From JAIVJZ01 sp035296385 (GTDB lineage: Bacteria; Acidobacteriota; Blastocatellia; Pyrinomonadales; Pyrinomonadaceae), in contig DATHBB010000076.1 in assembly GCA_035296385.1 (NCBI GenBank), positions 1 to 10,723 of the forward strand: DNA of 10,723 nt, given 5' to 3'. The translations under genes and the position numbers were made by a program. Of the stretch, positions 1 through 5,591 are shown in pieces. Below the pieces are notes generated by a model. The model was not told the origin of the DNA, made no database searches, and was given only the letters and a program-made list of their open reading frames with translations. The first letter of the stretch is position 1; each line of letters opens with the position of its first letter.

Positions 1-381
1 GACGCCGACGAGATTCTCCACGCTCGGACGCGCGCGCAAAATCATGTAGGCGACGAACGGCACGAGCGGCGTCGTCAGCCCCGTCACGAAAGCGGACTTC
101 GAGGCGGTCGTGTAAACCTGTCCCGCCGCCTGCAATCCGAAGCCGACACCCATCAGCAGGCCGAGCGTCGCGCCCGCGCGCCACTCCTCGCCGCGCGCGC
201 TGAGGATTTGACGCGGGAATAGAGCCGCGAGCAGCAACGCCGCCGCCGCGAAGCGAAAAAACATGTAGGCCATCGGCGGCCACACCCCGAGGATGTCCTT
301 CGCCATGAAGAAGGTCGAACCCCAGATGAGCGTCGTCAACATCAACGCGCCGTCGGCTGCCAGATTGGATTTTAGTTTCAT
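1..381 (-). CDS. EamA/DMT-family transporter, 3' part outside the window
   Basis: I translated this from the reverse strand: an open frame starts at the ATG complementary to 379-381 and runs off the window edge after 127 residues. The visible part is very hydrophobic, with likely membrane helices at about residues 10-31, 36-56, 70-89 and 97-115. The IWGSTFFMAK stretch (residues 19-28) and the SKSAFVTGL stretch (94-102) are typical of the first EamA repeat of drug/metabolite transporters, which usually have ten helices in about 300 residues. By family this would be an inner-membrane exporter of a small metabolite; the substrate cannot be told. No Shine-Dalgarno sequence is seen: a heptad repeat array starts two bases upstream of the ATG. 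The family call is fairly sure; the exact subfamily is not. Confidence 0.85.
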   Translation of the reverse strand, partial: MKLKSNLAADGALMLTTLIWGSTFFMAKDILGVWPPMAYMFFRFAAAALLLAALFPRQILSARGEEWRAGATLGLLMGVGFGLQAAGQVYTTASKSAFVTGLTTPLVPFVAYMILRARPSVENLVGV

Positions 382-382
382 T

Positions 383-424
383 AGCAATCAGCGGTCAGCC
401 GTCAGCTATCAGCAATCGGCAATC
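383..424. repeat. Heptad array A, six units of AGCNNTC
   Basis: Six consecutive 7-base units start at 383, 390, 397, 404, 411 and 418. Five fit AGCNNTC and the last begins with G. The array lies directly upstream of the EamA start codon. The same consensus, read on the other strand, forms the array at 8894-8956. No coding potential is evident. Confidence 0.85.
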
Positions 425-464
425 TGTTTTTAGTCTTCAATGATTACAGAAGCTATCAGTTTTT

Positions 465-649
465 ATGTTCCGTAGGAACATTTGAAAATAGCCCAGCGAT
501 TTATCGCTGGGTAAACGTCAAGTAAACTTCGTGGAGTCCCGTAGGGATGATTGAAAGGTTCAATCGTCCCTACGGGACTCCACCATTCGATACGCGTTGT
601 GTCCCGGCGATAAATCGCTGGGCTACTATCAAAAGTCCCTACGGGACTT
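465..649. repeat. 185-nt compound palindrome, BIME/REP-like
   Basis: This fills most of the 311-base gene-free stretch 382-692. Its centre is an inverted repeat with 25-base arms (531-555 and 559-583), one mismatch (548/566, a G-T wobble) and a 3-base loop. On each side is a smaller hairpin built on CCCAGCGAT/ATCGCTGGG (492-511; degenerate copy 603-622), and outside those a third hairpin, GTTCC-GTA-GGAAC (467-479) and GTCCC-TAC-GGGAC (635-647). The whole unit is roughly mirror-symmetric about position 557. This matches the architecture of REP/BIME elements mobilised by RAYT (IS200-like) transposases; no such transposase is in the window. The function here is unknown; the position downstream of the alcohol dehydrogenase gene would allow an mRNA-end role. 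Confidence 0.85.
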
Positions 650-659
650 CGGCATCTAC

Positions 660-681
660 ATTAATCTCAGGCCAGATTAAT
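660..681. repeat. Short inverted repeat downstream of the MDR gene
   Basis: ATTAATCT (660-667) and AGATTAAT (674-681) form a perfect 8-bp stem with a 6-base loop, 11 bases past the stop codon of the reverse-strand alcohol dehydrogenase gene. It is AT-rich and lacks a following T run on that strand, so it is at best a weak terminator or mRNA-end stabiliser. Confidence 0.4.
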
Positions 682-692
682 AACCTACGGTT

Positions 693-1661
693 TCACGGGC
701 GAAGCAAAATCTTTAAGACGCCGCTCTCCGCCGCGCGCTGCATCGCGCGGAGGCCGTCGGCGAGCGCAAACTCTTCGCGGACGAGGCTCGCAACATCGAC
801 GGCGTCACGGCGGAGCAGTTCGAGCGCGGGGGCGAAGCGCCCGCAGCGCGAGCCGACGATGCTGAGTTCATCGACGACGATGCGCGAGGCGTCAAACGAG
901 GTCGCGCCGTGAAAAGTTGACTTCAAGATGAGCGTGCCGCGCGGGCGCGTGAGTCGTACGGCGAGCGCGAACCCTTCAGCCGCGCCCGACGCTTCGACGA
1001 CCACGTCGAACGAGCGCGACGAGTCTTCCGGCAACTCCGCGAGCAAGATCGTCTCGACGCCACGCGCGCCTGCGATGGAGAGTTTGTTTTCGTGCTTGCC
1101 GACGAGCGCGACGGAGGCCGCCGTCTGCGCCTTGATGGCCTGCGCGCAGAGCAGTCCGAGTTTGCCGTCGCCGACGACGGCCACGCGCGCGCCGTCTGTA
1201 ATCTCGACGCGCTCCGTGATGGCGCAGGCGGCGGCCAGCGGTTCGGCAAACACCGCGCGCCGGTCTTCCACTTCGTCCGGCACGACCAGCAAATTCACAA
1301 TCGGCAGGCTTAAGTATTCCGCGAACGCGCCGTCGCGCCCGACGATGCCGAGCACCGTGCGGCGCGCGCAGTGGCGCGCATCCCCGCCCGCGCACAACTC
1401 GCAGCGACCGCAGCCCGCGTTGATCTCGCCGACCACGCGCCGCCCCACGAGCGACGCCGCAGCTTCCGGCGCACGCTCCACCACGCCGACAAACTCGTGG
1501 CCGAGCGTCCCCTCGAACCCCGCGTACCCGCGCACGATCTCCAGATCGGTGTTGCAAACGCCCGCCAGCGTCACGCGCACCAAAGCCTCGCCCGCCCCCT
1601 CGCGCGGCGCGTCCACCTCCGCCAACCCCAAACGCCCGTTCTCGTATCGCAGAGCTTTCAT
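693..1661 (-). CDS. Zinc-dependent MDR-family alcohol/polyol dehydrogenase
   Basis: A 322-residue member of the medium-chain dehydrogenase/reductase superfamily, predicted to oxidise an alcohol or polyol with NAD(P)+ in the cytoplasm. The N-terminal GroES-like domain has the expected catalytic zinc ligands C36 (in GVCNTD) and H55-E56 (in GHE), plus E140 in FAEPLAAA. The structural zinc lobe is complete: C84, C87, C90 and C98. The Rossmann domain starts with VVGDGKLG at 162-169. At 322 residues it is slightly shorter than the usual 340-350. The layout resembles threonine or sorbitol dehydrogenases more than class I alcohol dehydrogenases, but the substrate is not readable. The ATG lies 8 bases from heptad array B, and the closest Shine-Dalgarno-like GGA is in the array itself. 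It appears to be transcribed alone. Confidence 0.9.
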   Translation of the reverse strand: MKALRYENGRLGLAEVDAPREGAGEALVRVTLAGVCNTDLEIVRGYAGFEGTLGHEFVGVVERAPEAAASLVGRRVVGEINAGCGRCELCAGGDARHCARRTVLGIVGRDGAFAEYLSLPIVNLLVVPDEVEDRRAVFAEPLAAACAITERVEITDGARVAVVGDGKLGLLCAQAIKAQTAASVALVGKHENKLSIAGARGVETILLAELPEDSSRSFDVVVEASGAAEGFALAVRLTRPRGTLILKSTFHGATSFDASRIVVDELSIVGSRCGRFAPALELLRRDAVDVASLVREEFALADGLRAMQRAAESGVLKILLRP

Positions 1662-1669
1662 AAAAAGCT

Positions 1670-1786
1670 GTCCGTTGTCCGTCGTCAGTTGTCCGTTGTT
1701 TTTGTCTGTGGCCGGTCGAGCAAATTAATCGTTAGTAACTGACGTGAGCGCCACATGCAACGGACAACTGACTACGGACAACGGAC
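1670..1786. repeat. Heptad element B: inverted pair of GTCNGTT arrays
   Basis: Left arm 1670-1697 holds four heptads of type GTCNGTT; right arm 1759-1786 holds four of the complementary type AACNGAC. The arms are reverse complements over 28 bases with one mismatch. The fourth base of the heptads, read from the outside in, is C, C, A, C in both arms. The spacer is 61 bases and ends with GCCACATGCAAC (1750-1761, running into the right arm), which recurs in element C. It fills the gap between the MDR gene and the unknown membrane protein gene. Confidence 0.9.
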
Positions 1787-1791
1787 GATCA

Positions 1792-2325
1792 TCAAAACTT
1801 CTTCGTCCTCATGTAAGCGTTCGCGTTGGTGAGTTCGACGGTTTGCTCGCGGCCTGCGACGTTGACGGGGAGTCGCCAGCTAATCTCCTGCGCGCCCGTC
1901 TGCGTGGCATGTATCCACCAGCGACCGGGCGGGACATAAACGATGGTCTGGCCTTGCGCGTCGAGTTGCGTCGTGATGGGCTGGCGCGCGCCCATGCGCC
2001 GCACCATGAAATCTTCAAAACGCTGCCCCGGTCGCCGCTCGTCGAAAAACTCCCGCTGCGCCGCCGCGACATCAATCGAATAGAGTTGGACGGGCACGGC
2101 GGCGGCCTCCGCGCTCTGCCCCGCCGCGCCGTCGCCGCGCGGGATGACGATGCGCAGGAGCGTGTCGCGCGCCTGACGGCTCTCGCCGAGAGCGGCGGCG
2201 GGCGCTCTCTCGTCGTCGTGCGGCAGGCGGCGATAGATGAGCCAGCCCGCGCCGACGAGCGCGAGGACGAGCGCGACGCGCAGACAGGCGACGAGCCAGG
2301 GATGTTCGGGGCTGGAAGTCTTCAC
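1792..2325 (-). CDS. Single-pass membrane-anchored protein of unknown function
   Basis: I do not recognise this 177-residue protein. It starts with GTG (complement of 2323-2325). A short N-terminal segment is followed by one hydrophobic helix at about residues 11-30 (rich in V, A and L, ending IYRRL), which suggests an uncleaved signal anchor with the rest outside the cytoplasm. Residues 35-75 are charged and low in complexity; the C-terminal half (about 95-177) is richer in beta-type residues, including YVPPGRWWIH near 129-138, and ends in a basic TKKF. There are no recognisable catalytic motifs. It lies 42 bases downstream of the glutaredoxin-like gene on the same strand, so the two may be co-transcribed. 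Coding in this frame is supported by the membrane segment and by the uninterrupted frame filling the gap between its neighbours. Confidence 0.65.
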   Translation of the reverse strand: MKTSSPEHPWLVACLRVALVLALVGAGWLIYRRLPHDDERAPAAALGESRQARDTLLRIVIPRGDGAAGQSAEAAAVPVQLYSIDVAAAQREFFDERRPGQRFEDFMVRRMGARQPITTQLDAQGQTIVYVPPGRWWIHATQTGAQEISWRLPVNVAGREQTVELTNANAYMRTKKF

Positions 2326-2367
2326 TTAAAACCGTCTATCTGAACGGCGGGTCGCCCTTCGTGTCGT

Positions 2368-2616
2368 TCAGGCCATAAACCCCTTTTCGCGCAGCGCGCT
2401 CTCCAAATCACGGTTGGACGGAACCGATAAGACCTGCCCGCCGATATCGAGCGTTGGCTTACGCTCCTTGCCGTCGTTGTGCTGCTTCACCCACTCGGCG
2501 GCCTCCGCGTCCTGCTCCACGTCAATGTATGTGTGCGCCACGCCGAGTTGCTTCAAGTGCTGCAAAACGTCCTGCGTGTCGTGACACCAATCCGCCCCGT
2601 AAACTTTCACTTCCAT
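2368..2616 (-). CDS. Glutaredoxin-like small redox protein
   Basis: An 82-residue protein with a thioredoxin-fold pattern: an N-terminal beta strand (VKVYGADWC), then the redox cysteine C11 in WCHDTQ, a helix (about 15-25), a second strand (HTYIDVEQD) and the cis-proline segment RKPTLDIGG at about 52-60. The usual CxxC or CPYC is replaced by CHDT, so only the N-terminal cysteine of the pair remains and the chemistry should be monothiol. The length matches small bacterial glutaredoxins/NrdH-like proteins. The start is supported by AGGTG (complement of 2621-2625) four bases before the ATG. It is divergent from purF and may form an operon with the downstream membrane protein. A role in glutathionylation or Fe-S handling is possible but not shown. 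Confidence 0.85.
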   Translation of the reverse strand: MEVKVYGADWCHDTQDVLQHLKQLGVAHTYIDVEQDAEAAEWVKQHNDGKERKPTLDIGGQVLSVPSNRDLESALREKGFMA

Positions 2617-2671
2617 TTTTCACCTGTCCCCCGAAGTATTTGACGCCAATCATAACAGAAGCAGGTAGGCA

Positions 2672-2778
2672 GTTGTCAGTTGTCCGTGGTCAGTTGTTCG
2701 TTGTTCAATCAAATCTTTAGCCGCTTGCGCGACTGCCACATGCAACTGACAACGGACGACTGACAACGGACAACTGAC
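2672..2778. repeat. Heptad element C: inverted pair of GTCNGTT arrays
   Basis: Left arm 2675-2702 (with looser units before it) and right arm 2751-2778 (a further unit at 2744-2750) are reverse complements over 28 bases with three mismatches. The fourth base of the heptads reads A, C, A, C from the outside in on both arms. The spacer holds a small hairpin, AGCCGC-TTGC-GCGACT (2719-2734), and GCCACATGCAAC (2735-2746) shared with element B. It sits in the 206-base divergent gap between the glutaredoxin gene and purF. Confidence 0.88.
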
Positions 2779-2789
2779 TACGCTACAAT
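2760..2789 (+). promoter_or_regulatory. Candidate sigma-70 promoter of purF
   Basis: CTGACA at 2760-2765 and TACAAT at 2784-2789 each match five of six consensus bases and are separated by 18 bases. Transcription would start near 2796, about 27 bases before the purF GTG. The -35 hexamer lies inside the right arm of heptad element C. This rests only on sequence matching. Confidence 0.4.
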
Positions 2790-2822
2790 GCGCCTTCAAC
2801 TTCGGGTTTCTAAATATTTCCA

Positions 2823-4253
2823 GTGACGACGAACGGGACAGAAGATAAATTTCGCGACGAGTGTGGCGTCTTCGGCATCTACGGGCACGCGGAGGCGGCG
2901 CGCCTCACCTACCTCGGACTCTACGCGCTCCAACATCGCGGGCAGGAGTCCTGCGGCATCGTCTCGTCCGACGGCAGAGAGCTGAGAAGCGAGCGCGCGA
3001 TGGGACTCGTCCCGGACGTGTTCGACGCCGAACAACTCAACCGCCTGCCCGGCGCGAGTGCGATCGGCCACGTGCGCTACTCGACCGCCGGAGAAGTCTC
3101 CATACGCGAAGCGCAGCCCTTCCTCGTCGCCTGCCAGCACGGGCAAGTCGCCATCTGCCACAACGGCAACTTGCCCTTCGCCACCGAAGAACGCAAACGC
3201 CTTGAGCGCGCGGGCGCGATCTTCTCCTCCACGTCCGACACGGAAGTTATCCTCCACGGCATCGCTCGCTCGCGCGCCGCCGGCATCAACGAGGCGATAC
3301 CGGAAGTCTTACGCGAGACGGAAGGCGCGTTCTCGATGTTGTTCCTGACGCCCGACTCGCTCATCGCCATACGCGACGCGCGCGGCTTTCGCCCGCTCGC
3401 ACTCGGACGGCTCGGCGACAACACCTGGGTCGTCGCAAGCGAAACCTGCGCCTTCGATCTCATCGAAGCAACTTACGTGCGCGACGTTGAACCCGGCGAG
3501 ATGATCATTATTGACAAGGGCGGCCTGCATTCGTCTTATCCGTTGCCTGCACGCGAGCATTCGATGTGCATCTTCGAGCACGTCTATTTCGCGCGCCCCG
3601 ATTCGCTGATCTACGGTCATTCGGTCAACGAGTCGCGCCACAAGATGGGCAAGCGGCTCGCCCTGGAACATCCGACCGAGGCCGACATCGTCGTGCCCGT
3701 GCCCGATTCCGGCGTCGCCGCCGCCATCGGCTACGCCGCGCAATCGGGCATCAGTTACCGTCAAGGACTGGTGCGCAACCACTACGTCCATCGCACCTTC
3801 ATCGAGCCGAAGCAATCCATACGCTCCTTCGGCGTGCGCATCAAGTTGAACCCCGTGCGCCATCTCATCGAAGGCCGCCGCGTCGTACTCATCGACGACT
3901 CCATCGTGCGCGGCACGACCTCGAAGAAGATCGTCCGCATGGTCAGAGAAGCGGGCGCGCGGGAGGTGCACATGCGCATCAGTTGCCCGCCCACCGTCAG
4001 CCCATGTTTTTACGGCGTGGACACGCCGAACCGCGCCGACCTCATCGCCGCGCAGATGTCCGTCGAAGAGATACGCGACTTCGTCGGCGCGGACTCGCTC
4101 GGCTACCTCTCGCTCGAAGGCATGCTCGCCTCGACCGGCATCTCTCCCAACGCTTCCTGCGTCGCCTGCTGGACGGGCAACTACCCCACGCGCATCACGC
4201 GCGAGGCCGAAACCCAGTGGGCGCGCGAACACGAACCCGTGCCGTCGGATTAA
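2823..4253 (+). CDS. purF: Amidophosphoribosyltransferase (PRPP amidotransferase)
   Basis: Catalyses the first committed step of de novo purine synthesis: glutamine plus PRPP to 5-phosphoribosylamine, in the cytoplasm. The N-terminal Ntn glutaminase domain begins with DECGVFGIYG; C14 is the expected nucleophile after removal of a 13-residue propeptide, as in Bacillus-type enzymes. Other landmarks are GHVRYST, CHNGNLP and STSDTEVI in the glutaminase domain, then the PRPP-binding loop VLIDDSIVRGTT at about 355-366. Four cysteines, C249, C395, C446 and C449, fit the [4Fe-4S] ligands of the B. subtilis enzyme, so this is the Fe-S, propeptide-bearing class. The length of 476 residues is normal. 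The start is GTG with no clear Shine-Dalgarno sequence; it is chosen because it gives the expected propeptide length. It is separated from purM and purN by about 2.9 kb of unrelated genes. Confidence 0.98.
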   Translation: MTTNGTEDKFRDECGVFGIYGHAEAARLTYLGLYALQHRGQESCGIVSSDGRELRSERAMGLVPDVFDAEQLNRLPGASAIGHVRYSTAGEVSIREAQPFLVACQHGQVAICHNGNLPFATEERKRLERAGAIFSSTSDTEVILHGIARSRAAGINEAIPEVLRETEGAFSMLFLTPDSLIAIRDARGFRPLALGRLGDNTWVVASETCAFDLIEATYVRDVEPGEMIIIDKGGLHSSYPLPAREHSMCIFEHVYFARPDSLIYGHSVNESRHKMGKRLALEHPTEADIVVPVPDSGVAAAIGYAAQSGISYRQGLVRNHYVHRTFIEPKQSIRSFGVRIKLNPVRHLIEGRRVVLIDDSIVRGTTSKKIVRMVREAGAREVHMRISCPPTVSPCFYGVDTPNRADLIAAQMSVEEIRDFVGADSLGYLSLEGMLASTGISPNASCVACWTGNYPTRITREAETQWAREHEPVPSD

Positions 4254-4332
4254 CGAGAAGATGTGTGCGGGTTGTAACTATTGATATACTGTTTGACTGT
4301 AAACTAGCTTCGTGTTTCTCGTCTCAAAGATC

Positions 4333-4560
4333 ATGTCCAACAATCTACTAGAGAGAATAACCGTCAATCCCGAACAATGCGGCGGTCGCCCGTGCATTCG
4401 CGGCATGCGCATCCGTGTGATTGACGTGCTCGATCTTTTCGCCGCCGGTCTGAGTTCCGAACAGATTTTGGAAGAGATGCCCGATCTTGAGATGGATGAT
4501 CTGAGAGCCGTCCATGTGTACGCGGCTCGGCGACTGGATCATCCGGTGCTGGCGGCGTGA
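4333..4560 (+). CDS. DUF433-family antitoxin
   Basis: A 75-residue protein whose QCGGRPCIRGMRI segment (15-27) is the DUF433 hallmark, followed by helices rich in D, L and E (LFAAGLSSEQILEEMPDLEMDDLRAV) typical of the family's helix-turn-helix region. DUF433 proteins are commonly paired with DUF5615/PIN-like proteins and are regarded as the antitoxin partner. The ATG at 4333 is preferred over an upstream in-frame GTG at 4312 because it gives the usual family N-terminus just before the conserved block. The stop codon overlaps the GTG of the next gene (GTGA at 4557-4560), so translation is probably coupled. In type II modules the antitoxin usually represses the operon. Confidence 0.88.
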   Translation: MSNNLLERITVNPEQCGGRPCIRGMRIRVIDVLDLFAAGLSSEQILEEMPDLEMDDLRAVHVYAARRLDHPVLAA

Positions 4561-4892
4561 TCATCTGGGTTGACGCGCAGCTTTCTCCGGCCATCGCGGA
4601 GTGGATCAGTTCTAATTTTTCTGTGACCGCGACTGCCTTGCGCGATCTGGGACTCCGTGACGCGACGGATCGCGCGATCTTCTTCGCGGCACGCAGCGCG
4701 TCGGCCATTTTGATCACAAAGGACAGCGACTTTCTACGCCTGCTGGACGAACTCGGCTCTCCCCCCAAAGTCATCTGGCTCACCTGCGGCAATACTTCAA
4801 ACGCGCGGCTCAAGCAGATTTTGACTAACACTTTGCCGCAGGCGTTGTCGCTCCTACAGTCAGAGCAGTTAGTTGAAATAAATTCCTACTAG
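4557..4892 (+). CDS. DUF5615 PIN-like toxin
   Basis: A 111-residue protein of the DUF5615 PIN-like group, the usual partner of DUF433. Visible features are the N-terminal strand with an acidic residue, IIWVDAQLSP (D6), the LRDLGLRDATD segment (28-38), and ITKDSDFLRLL (53-63) with D56 and D58, the position of the second acidic cluster of PIN-type nucleases. CGNTS at 77-81 also fits this family. By analogy with VapC it is predicted to be a metal-dependent RNase, but activity has been shown for few family members. It overlaps the antitoxin gene by four bases (GTG start at 4557). Confidence 0.85.
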   Translation: MIIWVDAQLSPAIAEWISSNFSVTATALRDLGLRDATDRAIFFAARSASAILITKDSDFLRLLDELGSPPKVIWLTCGNTSNARLKQILTNTLPQALSLLQSEQLVEINSY

Positions 4893-4928
4893 GAAACGTC
4901 CGCCGTCGTGTCCTTCATTCTCGAATTC

Positions 4929-4957
4929 TTGACTAGTCCGCGTTATGTAATTACATT
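4929..4957 (+). promoter_or_regulatory. mazEF promoter with palindromic operator
   Basis: TTGACT (4929-4934) and TACATT (4952-4957) are spaced by 17 bases and fit a sigma-70 promoter. The -10 region overlaps a perfect 12-base palindrome, ATGTAATTACAT (4945-4956), a likely operator for autorepression by the AbrB-fold MazE or MazEF complex. The predicted start of transcription falls at or next to the mazE ATG (4964), and no Shine-Dalgarno sequence is seen, so the mRNA may be leaderless. Confidence 0.5.
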
Positions 4958-4963
4958 GTAGGC

Positions 4964-5218
4964 ATGAAAACGCGCATCATCAAAATCGGAAACTCGCAGG
5001 GCGTTCGCATCCCGAAAGTTTTACTGGAGCAGAGCAGCCTCGGCGAAGAGGTCGAAATGGAAGCGCAGCCCGATCAGATCATCATTCGCTCGGCTGTGCG
5101 TCCGCGCGAAGGGTGGGAAGAGGCGTTTCAACGTATGGCCGAACACGGTGATGATCGACTGCTCGACGGGCAAACGGACGGCGCGAGCACGTGGGACGAG
5201 AAAGAGTGGGAGTGGTAG
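4964..5218 (+). CDS. mazE: MazE/AbrB-fold antitoxin
   Basis: An 84-residue protein with an N-terminal swapped-hairpin AbrB/MazE DNA-binding domain: KIGNSQGVRIPK at 7-18 is the signature, followed by VEMEAQPDQIIIRSA. The C-terminal half is acidic and aromatic (DDRLLDG, DEKEWEW), as expected for the flexible tail that wraps the toxin. It neutralises the MazF-like nuclease encoded next to it and probably represses its own promoter through the palindrome just upstream. The gene overlaps mazF by seven bases. The gene symbol is given by family; it could equally be named pemI. Confidence 0.92.
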   Translation: MKTRIIKIGNSQGVRIPKVLLEQSSLGEEVEMEAQPDQIIIRSAVRPREGWEEAFQRMAEHGDDRLLDGQTDGASTWDEKEWEW

Positions 5219-5535
5219 TCAGGCGCTTCGATGTCTATCTGATCAATCTCGACCCGACCGTCGGCAGCGAGATTCAGAAGACTCGTCCCTGCCTCGTTAT
5301 CTCCCCCGATGAGTTGAACCGTCACATCTCGACCGTCATCATCGCGCCGATGACGACGAAAGGCAGAGACTACCCGACCAGAATCGCGTGTAAGTTTCGC
5401 GGTAAGCAGGGACAGATCGTGCTGGATCAAATTCGCACCGTCGATAAATTCAGGCTGGTAAAAAAGGTGGGCAAAATTGACGATCTCACGCAGACCAAAG
5501 TGCTGGCAAAATTGAAAGAGATGTTTTCGGCCTGA
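5212..5535 (+). CDS. mazF: MazF/PemK-family endoribonuclease toxin
   Basis: A 107-residue toxin that by family cleaves mRNA at short sequences. The start is taken as GTG 5212 because it places the active-site residues R25 (KTRPCLVIS) and T48 (APMTT) at exactly the positions known for B. subtilis MazF; an in-frame GTG at 5191 would add seven unlikely residues. Other family landmarks are RRFDVYLINLDPTVGSE (4-20), GQIVLDQIRTVDK and LVKKVGKI in the C-terminal half. The purine-rich tail of mazE supplies the ribosome binding site, and the seven-base overlap indicates coupled translation. The cleavage sequence cannot be predicted. Confidence 0.93.
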   Translation: MVVRRFDVYLINLDPTVGSEIQKTRPCLVISPDELNRHISTVIIAPMTTKGRDYPTRIACKFRGKQGQIVLDQIRTVDKFRLVKKVGKIDDLTQTKVLAKLKEMFSA

Positions 5536-5577
5536 GGTGATTGGAAGATTCATGCGAGTCGGGGTTTTGCAATTTTC

Positions 5578-5584
5578 GGAGGAG
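5578..5584 (+). promoter_or_regulatory. Strong Shine-Dalgarno sequence deciding the MBL start
   Basis: GGAGGAG lies seven bases before GTG 5592. It decides for that start against an in-frame TTG at 5541, which would add 17 residues and has no such site. It is the best ribosome binding site in the window. Confidence 0.8.
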
Positions 5585-5591
5585 AATCAAG

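Noticed and set aside
547..912. 121-residue forward open frame (MIERFNRPYGT...)
   Set aside because: Its first 40 or so residues are the translation of the palindromic repeat, and the rest runs antisense to the alcohol dehydrogenase gene. It is a spurious frame of the kind often annotated over such repeats.
928..1728. 266-residue forward frame opposite the MDR dehydrogenase
   Set aside because: Low-complexity Ser/Ala/Thr/Pro/Arg composition and no motifs; the reverse strand encodes complete zinc and NAD motifs.
1744..2343. 199-residue forward frame opposite the membrane protein gene
   Set aside because: It begins in heptad repeat B and has charged, arginine-rich composition; the reverse frame has a clear membrane anchor. 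As the reverse protein is itself unrecognised, this rejection is less certain than the others.
2340..2371. Inverted repeat CTGAACG/CGTTCAG as terminator of the glutaredoxin gene
   Set aside because: The 7-bp stem has an 18-base loop, overlaps the stop codon and has no T run.
1670..2778. CRISPR array
   Set aside because: The repeats are contiguous 7-base units without unique spacers of 30-40 bases, and no cas genes are present.
3309..4232. 307-residue reverse frame inside purF
   Set aside because: Shadow of the purF coding frame, rich in D, A and R, without domain features.
4272..4305. Promoter of the DUF433 gene around TATACT (4285-4290)
   Set aside because: A good -10-like hexamer is present, but no -35-like hexamer lies at proper spacing, so it cannot be supported from sequence alone.
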